Shown: positions 27,682 through 35,991 of the stretch, piece after piece
How positions within the stretch are numbered: the first letter of the stretch is position 1
Layout: each line of letters begins with the position of its first letter
NCBI GenBank assembly: GCA_035295845.1
Contig: DATGIF010000030.1
Span: forward strand, 1-58,312
DNA: 58,312 bases
From: Palsa-892 sp035295845
GTDB taxonomy: Bacteria; Pseudomonadota; Alphaproteobacteria; Rhizobiales; Xanthobacteraceae
Direction of reading: 5' to 3'
The notes under the pieces: model-generated
Told to the model about the DNA's origin: nothing
The model's database searches: none
What the model saw: the letters and a program-made list of their open reading frames with translations, nothing else
Position numbers and translations under genes: made by a program

Positions 27682-27805
27682 GAGGGTTCCTTCTCCGGGA
27701 AGAAACGCCGCCCCGCAGGATAAAACGCGCCAAGCCCCGATCGGTTCGATTGATTCACGTTTCGTCTCGGGCGTTTGCGTCATCACTTTCTCGCCGCGCC
27801 GACTT

Positions 27806-28552
27806 TTACGTTGATGTGACCAACGTAATTAAGACGAGGTCGCCGACAAAATTGTAGACCGCGTGCACAACCATTGCTGCCCTGAGGCCGCAGAAATGGC
27901 GCGCAAAACCCAGCATGACCGCAACGGGAATGAGAAGAATTGGCACCAGAATTCCGCGCTCCATATGAACGATCAGCCAGAACCCGCACGACACCAGCGC
28001 CGTTGGAAATACGCGCCAATGTTGTCGAAGTCCGGTCCAGAGCCACCCTCTGAAAAAGAGCTCTTCTGCTAACGGGGCCAAGATGACGGTCGCTGCAATA
28101 TACGCGATGAACGTCCACACGCTTTGGCCGCGCCAAGCGGAGACCCACTGAGGAAACGCGCCATGCCAAGCGGCTGCTGCCATGAAGGCCCAGGTTGCTG
28201 CCAGAAGCGCAAGCACCACCAGAAGCCACCACCTCCTTATTGGGCTGTCACCCACGCCAGCGCGACGATTACCATGCCCAACGATGGCGGCTCGTTGGCG
28301 TACCCCGATGAGCAGTGCGCAGCCTGCCAACCACGTCATGACAGTGATGCTGATCGGATGGCCCAGAGATGCGTTTTGAAAATGAGCGGCTTTTAATGCG
28401 CCTATAACAAAACCGACGGGGAAGCCGCTCGTGAGCTCAGCCAGCAACAGCCAGCCGACGGCAGTGAATAAGAGGCGACGAACGGATTCGGGCTGAGTAA
28501 CTATTTCCGCCGGTGCCGAGGCCGGCAACGGAACGTTTTGCTCACTTGCCAT
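27806..28552 (-). CDS. CPBP family intramembrane metalloprotease
   Basis: Membrane protein of 248 residues in the CAAX/CPBP (Abi) family, with about six to seven hydrophobic helices. All three active-site motifs are present: LAPLAEELFFRGWLW (EExxxR), FWLIVHMER (FxxxH) and VVHAVYNFVGD (HxxxN). ATG 28552 has GGAAGG 7 bp before it. Base composition is lower in GC than its neighbours, and an integrase relic and tRNA-Ser lie just upstream, so it may be island cargo. Members are linked to bacteriocin immunity or prenyl-protein processing; the role here is unknown. Confidence 0.82.
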   Translation of the reverse strand: MASEQNVPLPASAPAEIVTQPESVRRLLFTAVGWLLLAELTSGFPVGFVIGALKAAHFQNASLGHPISITVMTWLAGCALLIGVRQRAAIVGHGNRRAGVGDSPIRRWWLLVVLALLAATWAFMAAAAWHGAFPQWVSAWRGQSVWTFIAYIAATVILAPLAEELFFRGWLWTGLRQHWRVFPTALVSCGFWLIVHMERGILVPILLIPVAVMLGFARHFCGLRAAMVVHAVYNFVGDLVLITLVTST

Positions 28553-28897
28553 CTCAACACCTTCCGGCCTGGCGCTTAAAGCTCCCTTTTCATAAGTCGC
28601 TGGGAGTGGGGCGCCATTAGCAGATTCGGAACGGGGCATTCCGCCGAAGGAACACCCCTTATTCGCGCCGCTCTTCCGCTTGCGGACTTCAATCAGATCG
28701 CTTCTCAACGAGTCGCGAAACTTTCAGCGCCGTGAGTCTGCCGGTGATTTTCGCCATGAATCCTACCCACAAATCTACCCACAAGGGGTGACGCGGATTC
28801 TCACGATCAAAGGCGAATGTGCAAAGACGGAAAGCGCGCGAAAACGCCGGTTTCATCGAGCTTTGCGGACGTCCGCGAACATGCGCGAACAACATAG
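28553..28897. other. gap between CPBP gene and tRNA-Ser
   Basis: A 345-bp stretch without an intact gene. It holds the integrase relic at 28695-28757 and, just before it on the minus strand, two copies of TTGTGGGTA with a 12-bp period (28764-28784). The rest shows nothing recognisable. Confidence 0.6.
28695..28757 (-). pseudogene. relic of a tyrosine-recombinase (integrase) N-terminus
   Basis: Reads MAKITGRLTALKVSRLVEK before a stop, which resembles the first residues of DUF4102/P4-type integrases (LTALKV... at the start). Only about 16-20 codons remain. It points away from, and lies 140 bp from, the 3' end of tRNA-Ser, the classical integrase position. The TTGTGGGTA repeats before it resemble leaders recalled upstream of such integrases. 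Confidence 0.5.
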
Positions 28898-28987
28898 TGG
28901 CGGAGGGAGTGGGATTCGAACCCACGGTACGGTTTCCCGTACACACGCTTTCCAAGCGTGCGCCTTAAACCACTCGGCCATCCCTCC
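28898..28987 (-). tRNA. tRNA-Ser (anticodon GGA)
   Basis: Ninety nucleotides including encoded CCA. The acceptor stem GGAGGGA pairs with TCCCTCC. The anticodon stem-loop ACGCTTGGAAAGCGT gives GGA. A long variable arm (TGTACGGGAAACCGTAC) marks a class II serine tRNA. The T-arm contains GTGGGTTCGAATCCCAC. Confidence 0.97.
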
Positions 28988-28996
28988 GCATTTTGC

Positions 28997-29047
28997 GGAG
29001 CATGATCTTTTCCGAAAACCGGTGCCCACTTTTCGGGATCATGCTCC
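28997..29047. repeat. REP-like palindromic element, copy 1
   Basis: Begins GGAGCATGATC and ends GATCATGCTCC (11-bp inverted ends). An inner pair CCGAAAA / TTTTCGG flanks CCGGTGCCCAC. It can fold into one long hairpin, directly upstream of the tRNA-Ser gene. Confidence 0.8.
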
Positions 29048-29057
29048 ATTATTTGCC

Positions 29058-29109
29058 GGAGCATGATCTTTTCCGAAAACCGGTGCCCGCTTTTTCGGGA
29101 TCATGCTCC
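29058..29109. repeat. REP-like palindromic element, copy 2
   Basis: Nearly identical to copy 1, in the same orientation and 10 bp after it, differing mainly in the loop (CCGGTGCCCGC) and one extra T. The pair forms a BIME-like doublet. The same motif is recalled as common in Bradyrhizobiaceae intergenic regions. Confidence 0.8.
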
Positions 29110-29233
29110 AGCGCGCGCGACTATACTGCCCGACAGCGCCGATACAAGCGAAGCCGCTGGAAAATCGGGCGGCCGCGCAAGCGGTTGCGCGCCTTCCGCG
29201 CGCGGGTTAGGTCTCGGCCGGACGGAATTTCCC

Positions 29234-29557
29234 ATGCTGCGGTTTTTGGCGCGCTTCATCGGTCTGTGGCTGCTCGCGGGCGCCTTCATCTCGATCGTGA
29301 TCGACGGCAATCGCTCGATCGCATCGGGCCGGATCATGCTGACGGCGTTTGGCGAGGCCTGGTTCGCGCTGCACCCGGCGAGCCTCGATCTCGCCCGCAA
29401 CTGGATCGAGGGGCATCTCCCGGACTGGCTGTGGAATCCGGTGATTCTCAGCATCCTGTTGACGCCGCTATGGCTGATCCTCGCCGTGCTCGGCGGCATC
29501 CTCGTGTTCATCGGCCGCAAGCGCGAGCGGACGATCGGCTATTCGTCGCGCGATTGA
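29234..29557 (+). CDS. small conserved membrane protein
   Basis: Protein of 107 residues with an N-terminal membrane helix (LARFIGLWLLAGAFISIVI) and a C-terminal one (ILSILLTPLWLILAVLGGILVFI), then the tail GRKRERTIGYSSRD. The pattern is recalled from a short Hyphomicrobiales family of unknown function. No ligand or catalytic residues are evident. A short GC hairpin (GCCGGC-N5-GCCGGC) follows the stop at 29558-29574. Confidence 0.7.
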   Translation: MLRFLARFIGLWLLAGAFISIVIDGNRSIASGRIMLTAFGEAWFALHPASLDLARNWIEGHLPDWLWNPVILSILLTPLWLILAVLGGILVFIGRKRERTIGYSSRD

Positions 29558-29688
29558 GCCGGCCTCGCGCCGGCGTGATGGGCCATCCCGCGCGATAGCG
29601 GGGATTTGATCGTAAGCAGAGATGGGACGGGCGGCGGCCGTACATTATATATGGGCCGATAGACCACGGATTTGCGGGAGGCATCACC

Positions 29689-30345
29689 ATGTTCCTGTTC
29701 AAGAAAAATCTCGATCTGCCGGCGCCGGGCCACGCGCTCCCCGGCCGCGCCAAGGCCATTCCCAGCGCCGAGAAGCATTTCGTCAGCGGCCGGCCGCTGA
29801 AAGGCCCCTATCCGGAGGGAAGCGCCAAAGCGATGTTCGGCCTCGGCTGCTTCTGGGGCGCGGAGAAGAAGTTCTGGCAGATCCCCGGCGTGTGGGTGAC
29901 CGCGGTCGGCTACGCCGCGGGGCAGACGCCGAACCCGACCTACGAGGAAGTCTGTTCGGGGCGCACCGGCCACACCGAGGCGGTGCTCGTCGTCTATGAC
30001 CCGAAGCAGGTGACCTACCAGGAACTCCTGAAGGCGTTCTGGGAGAGCCACGACCCGACGCAAGGCATGCGCCAGGGCAACGACATCGGCACGCAATACC
30101 GCTCGGGCATCTACGTCTATAACGCGGATCAGCGCGCCGCCGCCGAAGCGTCGAAGAAGGAATACGAGGCGGCGCTGAAGAAGCAGGGCTACGGCCCGGT
30201 CACCACCGAAATTCTCGACGCGCCGGAATTCTACTTCGCCGAGGATTATCACCAGCAATACCTCGCCAGGAACCCGGCGGGCTATTGCGGGCTCGGCGGC
30301 ACCGGCGTCGCCTGCCAGATCGGGACCGGGGTCGCCGCGCACTGA
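29689..30345 (+). CDS. msrA: peptide methionine sulfoxide reductase MsrA
   Basis: Repairs S-methionine sulfoxide in proteins. It has 218 residues, with the catalytic cysteine C54 in GCFWGAEKKF and resolving cysteines C200 and C209 in the C-terminal glycine-rich tail (AGYCGLGG, VACQIG). Other family segments are GYAAGQTPNPTYEEVCSGRTGHTEAV and HDPTQGMRQGNDIGTQYRS. There is no signal peptide, so it is cytosolic. TATATA at 29647-29652 may be a promoter element. Confidence 0.96.
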   Translation: MFLFKKNLDLPAPGHALPGRAKAIPSAEKHFVSGRPLKGPYPEGSAKAMFGLGCFWGAEKKFWQIPGVWVTAVGYAAGQTPNPTYEEVCSGRTGHTEAVLVVYDPKQVTYQELLKAFWESHDPTQGMRQGNDIGTQYRSGIYVYNADQRAAAEASKKEYEAALKKQGYGPVTTEILDAPEFYFAEDYHQQYLARNPAGYCGLGGTGVACQIGTGVAAH

Positions 30346-30397
30346 ACGGCCCAACATAAAAGTTGCCGGGCTTCCCGCGCCGTGGTTCGATCGCGCC

Positions 30398-30955
30398 ATG
30401 GCGAGCGAACCCGGCCCCGTCGAGCGGCTCTTGGAGCGCAGCATTTTCCAGAGCCGCTGGCTGATGGCCCCGTTTTACCTGGGGCTGATCGTCAGCCTCT
30501 TCGTCCTGCTCGTCACCTTCCTCCGCGAGCTCGCGCATTTCGCCGTCACGATCACGACGGCGTCGGAGACCGACGTGATCGTCGGCGTGCTCGCGCTCGT
30601 CGACCTTTCGCTCACCGGCAATCTGGTGCTGATCATCATTTTCTCGGGCTACGAGAACTTCGTCTCGCGCATCGACCCCGAGGGCTATCCCGACTGGCCG
30701 GAATGGATCACCAAGATCGATTACGCGGGGCTGAAGCAGAAGCTGATCGCCTCGATCGTGGTGATTTCGGCGATCCAGGTGCTGAAAGCCTTCATGAACC
30801 TCGACACGCATCTCGACGAGAAGAATCTCGCCTGGCTCGTCGGCATTCACCTGGTGTTCGTGCTCTCGGGGCTCCTCCTCGCCTTGACCGACTGGCTCGG
30901 CGAAGGCTCGAAGAGCAAGATCGAAGAGGACAAGAGCAAGTTCAGGAAGAGGTAG
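30398..30955 (+). CDS. UPF0114 (YqhA) family membrane protein
   Basis: Membrane protein of 185 residues with four hydrophobic helices. It matches the UPF0114/TIGR00645 pattern: ESRWLMAPFYLGL-like start (SRWLMAPFYLGLIVSLFVLL), then VDLSLTGNLVLIIIFSGYENFVSRID and SIVVISAIQVLKAFM. Function unknown. It lies just before the distal boundary of the tRNA-Arg cassette, so it marks the conserved flank. Confidence 0.88.
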   Translation: MASEPGPVERLLERSIFQSRWLMAPFYLGLIVSLFVLLVTFLRELAHFAVTITTASETDVIVGVLALVDLSLTGNLVLIIIFSGYENFVSRIDPEGYPDWPEWITKIDYAGLKQKLIASIVVISAIQVLKAFMNLDTHLDEKNLAWLVGIHLVFVLSGLLLALTDWLGEGSKSKIEEDKSKFRKR

Positions 30956-30989
30956 CCGGCGAGAGGCCGCGAACGCCTTTACGCAATAC

Positions 30990-31009
30990 TGGCGCAACCG
31001 AGAGGATTC
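30990..31009 (-). repeat. distal attachment-site copy of the tRNA-Arg 3' end
   Basis: TGGCGCAACCGAGAGGATTC matches 33051-33070 (TGGCGCACCCGAGAGGATTC) at 19 of 20 positions in direct orientation. It spans CCA, discriminator, 3' acceptor arm and part of the T-arm, as a tRNA-3' attachment core should. Confidence 0.7.
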
Positions 31010-31108
31010 AAGTCCTTCCAAGGTTAGCAAATTTCCAACCACCAGGGCAGCGTACATACATCGCGAGATTTCCGCGAAACTCTAGAATTCCGAAACCTCG
31101 ACAAAGGC

Positions 31109-31717
31109 TTAAATAAAGTCAGTAAGGCGATTGACCCACCTTCCCAAACTTTCAGAAACTCCGGCCGCTTCGTCAACACGCCAGCCGTTGGCTTTGTCCT
31201 CAATAAACTCAATCATCCGCAAATTATACAATGGACCGACCGCGCGCCCGCTCCTGGCGTTCGGCACAATGTCCTGACGCACACCGGCGTGGCGAGAGTC
31301 TCTTGCCAAATTCACAAGCACCTGTTTGGGATTATTCAACTCATCAGGATTTCGCGGCACTCGATTCTCACTAATCCCCAAAAATCTCGCAATTCTTTCT
31401 CTATCAGCGAGCAGCCACGCTTCAATCGCACGAACGGCCGCACGGAAACACATTTTTTCTGATGCATGCGGCAGCCATTGGCGTATGCAAGTCGGCGCGC
31501 AGTCACAATCACGATCTAAATCGACAAGCACAATCCATGGCGCGTGCCGAGCCGCGCTGTTATACCCAGGTAGCGATGTAAGAAGTCGGGCTTTCCCTAA
31601 CCGCCCATGGACAGTTCCGAGGTTGAATCCTGCGTGTTCTAAGACACGCCTCACGACCGTCTCGTCGATATCACCTTCAACCGCCGCAGTGACTGTTGCC
31701 CCTGCGCCCCAACTCAC
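31109..31717 (-). CDS. TOPRIM-like protein (DUF4276/OLD-nuclease type)
   Basis: Protein of 202 residues. The arrangement AAVEGDIDE (E14) followed by VLVDLDRD (D66, D68) is the glutamate plus DxD pattern of TOPRIM nucleases. A conserved-looking middle region (FRAAVRAIEAWLLADRERIARFLGI, then PRNPDELNNPKQVLVNLAR) fits DUF4276-like partners of ATPases. GTG 31717 is chosen because GGGGA lies 6 bp before it; a TTG at 31723 would overlap the ATPase stop. Translational coupling to the ATPase and the cassette setting suggest a nuclease activated by the ATPase. The nuclease role is inference. Confidence 0.65.
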   Translation of the reverse strand: MSWGAGATVTAAVEGDIDETVVRRVLEHAGFNLGTVHGRLGKARLLTSLPGYNSAARHAPWIVLVDLDRDCDCAPTCIRQWLPHASEKMCFRAAVRAIEAWLLADRERIARFLGISENRVPRNPDELNNPKQVLVNLARDSRHAGVRQDIVPNARSGRAVGPLYNLRMIEFIEDKANGWRVDEAAGVSESLGRWVNRLTDFI

Positions 31718-31719
31718 TA

Positions 31720-32877
31720 TCAATCCCCAAATAGCGCCAATTGGTTTGACCGCGGAGGCCTTGTCTCGGCGAGCACAACTTCAGGCAGGGGCACGCCGCC
31801 TTCCACTAATTCTTTTGCTTGGCCAACGTCTGAGGCAACCTCTACAGAAGTGCCTTCAGCATATGGCCTCAACAGGATTACCTCGTCGAGCCCTATACCT
31901 TCGTCCCGTAATAGATCAGCAGAATGAGAGCTAACAATTACCTGGCGACCTGTGCGGCGCTGCATTCGGGCAAACATTTGAGGCAGAGACCGGACAACCT
32001 CTTGATGCAATGACAACTCAGGCTCTTCCAGCAATAAGGGGCCGGATCCGTCTAACACCGACCACAGAAGTCCCAACAGTCTCAAAGTTCCGTCCGAAAA
32101 TTGTTCTTCAGTTTGCCAAGCACCTTTAGGTCTCCAATGTTCGTACCGACCCCTTAGGTGTGGGGTCCCTCTTGCAGGGTCCCGATAGAATCGAAGGTCC
32201 TTTAATTGCGGCACGGCAATCTTTAGCGCCTCGCCTATTCTGCGCAATCTTGAGTCTCTAGTTTTGTCCGGAGTGCGCGCGACTTGCTCCAGAAAATCCG
32301 AGCCAAATGGATCTTGCTTCTTCCCAATATATCTCTCGGCATCGCGAACCAATTGAGGGACTAGATGTAGATATCTCACGCTTCGGAAAAATTCTGCAAG
32401 CTCGCGGAATGCACGATTTACGTTAACTTGCTCGATGTAGGTTTGGTTGAGGCGAGCCGGATCAGCTCGATCATCCGAATCTGGACGAATAAGTACCGTT
32501 TCACCTGCGCGTCTTACGATCTCGCGCTTGATTATAGGTCGCCGTTGGTTGTCTTGGCTGAAACTAAGTTCGTACTCCCAACTCGTCTTGCCGTTACCGA
32601 TGGTCACCCCGATCTCAACGTCCGGGTAACGCCTCGCCGCTAAGCAACGCAGTTTTGATACGCCGCCTCTACTTAGGATCGCCTCCTGAAAACCGCCACC
32701 TAGTCCGACTAGGTCATGTAGAAATCTGAAAGCATCGAGTAAATTGGATTTTCCGGATGCATTAGGGCCGATCAGGAAGACTCGCCCCTCAAGTTCGACA
32801 TCCGCCTGAATAAAATTCCTCCAATTCGCCAAGCGTAGCCGCGCGAACCTTTCTGATCTGGAACTTTTGACAACCAT
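31720..32877 (-). CDS. AAA/ABC-type ATPase, OLD/RecF-like
   Basis: ATPase of 385 residues of the AAA_21/COG4637 kind. Walker A is GPNASGKSN (37-45), the signature-like loop FSDGTLR is at 260-266, Walker B LLLEEPE at 281-287, the D-loop follows (LSLHQ), and the switch histidine is H318 in VSSHSADLL. The middle 100-250 region is helical and charged, without a zinc hook or long coiled coil, and no nuclease domain is fused. It is first gene of the two-gene cassette, with the TOPRIM gene following without a gap, so it looks like a split OLD- or PARIS-like pair. No ribosome binding site is obvious at ATG 32877. Confidence 0.8.
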   Translation of the reverse strand: MVVKSSRSERFARLRLANWRNFIQADVELEGRVFLIGPNASGKSNLLDAFRFLHDLVGLGGGFQEAILSRGGVSKLRCLAARRYPDVEIGVTIGNGKTSWEYELSFSQDNQRRPIIKREIVRRAGETVLIRPDSDDRADPARLNQTYIEQVNVNRAFRELAEFFRSVRYLHLVPQLVRDAERYIGKKQDPFGSDFLEQVARTPDKTRDSRLRRIGEALKIAVPQLKDLRFYRDPARGTPHLRGRYEHWRPKGAWQTEEQFSDGTLRLLGLLWSVLDGSGPLLLEEPELSLHQEVVRSLPQMFARMQRRTGRQVIVSSHSADLLRDEGIGLDEVILLRPYAEGTSVEVASDVGQAKELVEGGVPLPEVVLAETRPPRSNQLALFGD

Positions 32878-33050
32878 TAGGTCGGTCAGCCCCCGTTAGT
32901 CGAAGCCTATACTAGCCCCTGACACAAGGAACTCGCATAATATCTCTGATGGAACGATGGAAGTCCTCGCAAGTAATGACATCTATTTGTTATTTACCAG
33001 CTAAGATAGCGACAGAATTGCCGGAACTGCTATCAATTATCTGATCTATT

Positions 33051-33127
<77 letters not shown>

Positions 33128-33160
33128 CCGGCTCTGGCTTAACCGATGGAGCGCGCGAGT

Positions 33161-33718
33161 TCAACGCGGCGCGCGTTTGGCCAAAATCCGCTGCAAGGTG
33201 CGGCGGTGCATGCTCAGCCGGCGCGCCGTCTCCGACACGTTGCGCCCGCAAAGCTCGTAGACGCGCTGGATATGCTCCCAGCGCACGCGGTCGGCCGACA
33301 TCGGATTTTCGGGGATCTCCGGCTTCTGGCCGGGACCGGCCTTGAGCGCGGCGCAGACTTCGTCGGCATCGGCGGGCTTCGACAGATAATCGACGGCGCC
33401 GAGCTTCACCGCGTTCACCGCCGTGACGATGTTGCCGTAGCCGGTGAGAATGATGCTGCGCGCCTCGGGGCGGCGATCCTTCAGCGCGCAAATGACGTCG
33501 ATGCCGCTGCCGTCGCCAAGCCGCATGTCGACGACGGCGAAAGCGGGCGGCGAATCCTCGACCGCGGCGAGGCCCGCGGCCACGGAATCCGCGGTCTTGA
33601 CCTCGAAGCCGCGCCCTTCCATCGCGCGCGCGAGACGCTCGAGAAAGGCCTTGTCGTCATCGACGATCAAGAGGCTTGCGTCGGGGCCGTCTATACCGGT
33701 GCTGATATCGGACATCAT
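33161..33718 (-). CDS. regA: redox response regulator RegA/PrrA/ActR
   Basis: Response regulator of 185 residues. The receiver domain has acidic residues in LLIVDDDKAF and phosphorylation site D64 in VVDMRLGDGSG. The proline/charge linker (PGQKPEIPENP) and the Fis-like helix-turn-helix at the C-terminus (NVSETARRLSMHRRTLQRIL) are typical of RegA. In relatives it controls carbon, nitrogen and respiratory genes according to redox state. It lies 37 bp after regB on the same strand. Two adjacent ATG codons make the start uncertain by one residue. Confidence 0.95.
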   Translation of the reverse strand: MMSDISTGIDGPDASLLIVDDDKAFLERLARAMEGRGFEVKTADSVAAGLAAVEDSPPAFAVVDMRLGDGSGIDVICALKDRRPEARSIILTGYGNIVTAVNAVKLGAVDYLSKPADADEVCAALKAGPGQKPEIPENPMSADRVRWEHIQRVYELCGRNVSETARRLSMHRRTLQRILAKRAPR

Positions 33719-33755
33719 GGATCACTGCTTCCGAAGCGTCGCCCGAGCGATAAAC

Positions 33756-35138
33756 CTATTCCGCGGCCTCTTTCGTCGCAATAGAGGCCGCGCGCGTGTT
33801 CTGGATGGCGGAGCGGATTTCATCTTCTTGCGGCGGCACGTCCAGTTTGAATTTTTCGTACGGCCAGCGAACAAGCACGGCCGCGCCGCTTTCGGGATAG
33901 GGCCGATTGCTGATGGTTAATGCCGCGCCAGTGCGCTCCAACAGGGTCTTGGCGATGAAAATGCCAAGGCCGAGGCCGCCGGGGCCGTCGGCCTTGCTCC
34001 TGCGCACGGAAACGTAGGGCTCGCCGATGCGGTCGATGATGCCGGCGGCAAATCCCGGCCCGTCGTCGGTGATGAGGATTTCGATCTGGTCCGCATTCCA
34101 GTTGGCGGCGACCGTCACTTTTTTGCTGGCGAAGTCGACCGCGTTCTCGATCAAATTTCCGAGCCCGTAGAGGATGCCGGGATTGCGGGTGATCACCGGC
34201 TCGGCGCTGCGGTCGGGCGGAAGCCGCACCGCGATCTCCGTTCCAAACGGCCGGTGCGGCGCCACCACCTCGTCGATCAGCTGCGACAGCGGCATGCGGT
34301 CATAGGGGGCGTCGCCCGACTGCAGCGAGGTGATGCGGGCGAGAATCGCGCGGCAGCGCTCGGTCTGTTGCCGCAACAGGCGGATGTCGTCGGCGTAGGA
34401 AGCATTCGCGGGCATTCCGCGCTCGATTTCGCGCGAGACGAGCGCGATGGTGGCGAGCGGCGTTCCGAGTTCATGCGCGGCGGCGGCGGCAAGGCCGTCG
34501 AGCGCCGACAGATGCTGCTCGCGCTCGAGCACGAGCTCGGTGGCGGCAAGCGCATCGGCGATCTGACGGTTTTCGTCGGCGATCTTCCACGTGTAGAGGC
34601 CGATGAAAGCGACCTGCACGAACATCGCGATCCATTCGCTTCCGCGGTAGAGCGGCGGAAAGGCGATGGTGTTGTTCGAGTACCAGGGAAGCGGCAAGGA
34701 AAGGAAACTCAAGAACGTCACCGTGCCCATCATCAGGACGCCGATCAGAAATGTCGTGCGCGGGGAAAGCGCGGTCGCCGAAATCAGGAGCGGCGCGAGA
34801 TAAAACGCGAAGAACGGATTGTCGACGCCGCCGGTGAGGTACAGAAGCGCCGTGAGTTGCAGCGTGTCATAGGCGAGCAAAATCCCCGATGCGGCTTCGC
34901 TCAGCCGATGCGGCCGCGGATAGCGGAACCTCACATATAGATTGGTCGCCGCGGTCAGCGCGACGAGCGCCAGCGCCGGCCACACCGGAAAATCAAAGCC
35001 GAAGCCCCAATGGACGCCGATCAGCGTGACCGACTGGCCCAAGACCACGAGCCAGCGCAGGCGAATGATGGTGTCGAGCCGCAGCCCATATTGCAGGGGG
35101 CCGACGGGACGAGGGGAAAGGTCGGAGGCGACCGGCAT
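33756..35138 (-). CDS. regB: redox sensor histidine kinase RegB/PrrB/ActS
   Basis: Membrane histidine kinase of 460 residues with about six helices in the first 185 residues. The quinone-responsive motif GGVDNPF is at 103-109. The H-box AAAAHELGTPLATIAL has phospho-acceptor H222. The redox-active cysteine of RegB is kept as C262 (TERCRAILARI). The ATPase part shows NLIENAVDFA, TDDGPGFA and GGLGLGIFIAKTL. The partner is the adjacent regulator gene. The set of conserved redox residues argues it still senses quinone and thiol state. Confidence 0.95.
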   Translation of the reverse strand: MPVASDLSPRPVGPLQYGLRLDTIIRLRWLVVLGQSVTLIGVHWGFGFDFPVWPALALVALTAATNLYVRFRYPRPHRLSEAASGILLAYDTLQLTALLYLTGGVDNPFFAFYLAPLLISATALSPRTTFLIGVLMMGTVTFLSFLSLPLPWYSNNTIAFPPLYRGSEWIAMFVQVAFIGLYTWKIADENRQIADALAATELVLEREQHLSALDGLAAAAAHELGTPLATIALVSREIERGMPANASYADDIRLLRQQTERCRAILARITSLQSGDAPYDRMPLSQLIDEVVAPHRPFGTEIAVRLPPDRSAEPVITRNPGILYGLGNLIENAVDFASKKVTVAANWNADQIEILITDDGPGFAAGIIDRIGEPYVSVRRSKADGPGGLGLGIFIAKTLLERTGAALTISNRPYPESGAAVLVRWPYEKFKLDVPPQEDEIRSAIQNTRAASIATKEAAE

Positions 35139-35220
35139 CGCCTCACTCTAGGCTTATGTCTCGTGTTGTGAAACAGGCCCGCAAATTCTAGGACATGTCT
35201 CGGCACGCCGGACCCCCCGC

Positions 35221-35991
35221 ATGGACACGCGCAGCAAAGCTTTCGCAATCGAAGCCGACGGGCTCGCCAAGCATTATGGCGAGGCGATCGCCGTCGACGG
35301 CATTTCGTTCGGCATCGAAGCGGGAACGATCACCGGCCTCCTCGGCGGCAATGGCGCGGGCAAGACCACCACCATCGGCATGATCATGGGGCTGGTGGCG
35401 CCGAGCGCGGGACGCGTGCGGGTATTCGGCGCCGATATGGCGGAGGAGCGCTATCGCGTGCTCGGGCGGATGAACTTCGAAAGCCCGTACGTGGATCTGC
35501 CGCACCGGCTCACGGTGCGGCAAAACCTCAAGGTATTCGCATTGCTCTATGACGTCGCCGACAGCGACGCGCGCATCGCCGCGCTTTCCGAGAGCCTGGA
35601 TCTTGCCGAATTTCTCGACCGGCAGGCGGGCAAACTTTCGGCCGGGCAGAAAACCCGCGCCGCGCTCGCCAAGGCGCTGATCAACGAGCCCGACCTTCTC
35701 GTGCTCGACGAGCCGACCGCCTCGCTCGACCCGGATACCGCCGACTGGATCCGCGGGCATCTCGAGCGCTACCGCGCGGAGCGAGGCGCGACGATTCTCC
35801 TCGCCTCCCACAACATGTTCGAGGTCGAGCGGCTCTGCGACCGCGTCATCATGATGAAGCGCGGCAAGATCGTGGACGACGACGCGCCGGACGCGCTGCT
35901 CGTGCGCTACGGCCGGCAGAATCTGGAAGAGGTCTTCCTCGACGTGGCGCGCGGCCGGCGGCAGCCGGCGCTTTCGCGGAGCGCGTCATGA
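35221..35991 (+). CDS. ABC transporter ATP-binding protein (ABC-2 exporter type)
   Basis: ATPase of 256 residues. Walker A is GGNGAGKTT (about 46-54), the signature LSAGQKTRAALAKAL (degenerate, A for G in LSGGQ), Walker B LLVLDEPTASLD, and the switch histidine is in LLASHNMFEVERLC. It overlaps the permease gene by 4 bp (ATGA), so the two form one exporter. The family (DrrA/NatA-like) exports drugs, lipids or polysaccharides; the substrate cannot be told. Confidence 0.92.
   Translation: MDTRSKAFAIEADGLAKHYGEAIAVDGISFGIEAGTITGLLGGNGAGKTTTIGMIMGLVAPSAGRVRVFGADMAEERYRVLGRMNFESPYVDLPHRLTVRQNLKVFALLYDVADSDARIAALSESLDLAEFLDRQAGKLSAGQKTRAALAKALINEPDLLVLDEPTASLDPDTADWIRGHLERYRAERGATILLASHNMFEVERLCDRVIMMKRGKIVDDDAPDALLVRYGRQNLEEVFLDVARGRRQPALSRSAS

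Larger units (their letters stand above)
31010..33050. mobile_element. 2-kb cassette integrated at tRNA-Arg
   Basis: Segment bounded by the tRNA-Arg 3' end (33051-33070) and its imperfect copy (30990-31009). Its base composition is visibly less GC-rich than the surroundings. It carries only the ATPase and the TOPRIM-like gene plus AT-rich flanks (31010-31108 and 32878-33050). No integrase, transposase or relic of one is seen, so it either moved in trans or lost its recombinase. Confidence 0.65.

Noticed and set aside
28689..28955. 88-codon minus-strand frame running out of tRNA-Ser
   Set aside because: Its first part is the translated tRNA gene; only the last 20 or so codons (integrase-like) carry meaning.
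32428..32643. short plus-strand frames inside the ATPase gene of the cassette
   Set aside because: They lie entirely antisense to conserved ATPase sequence and have no plausible ribosome binding site.
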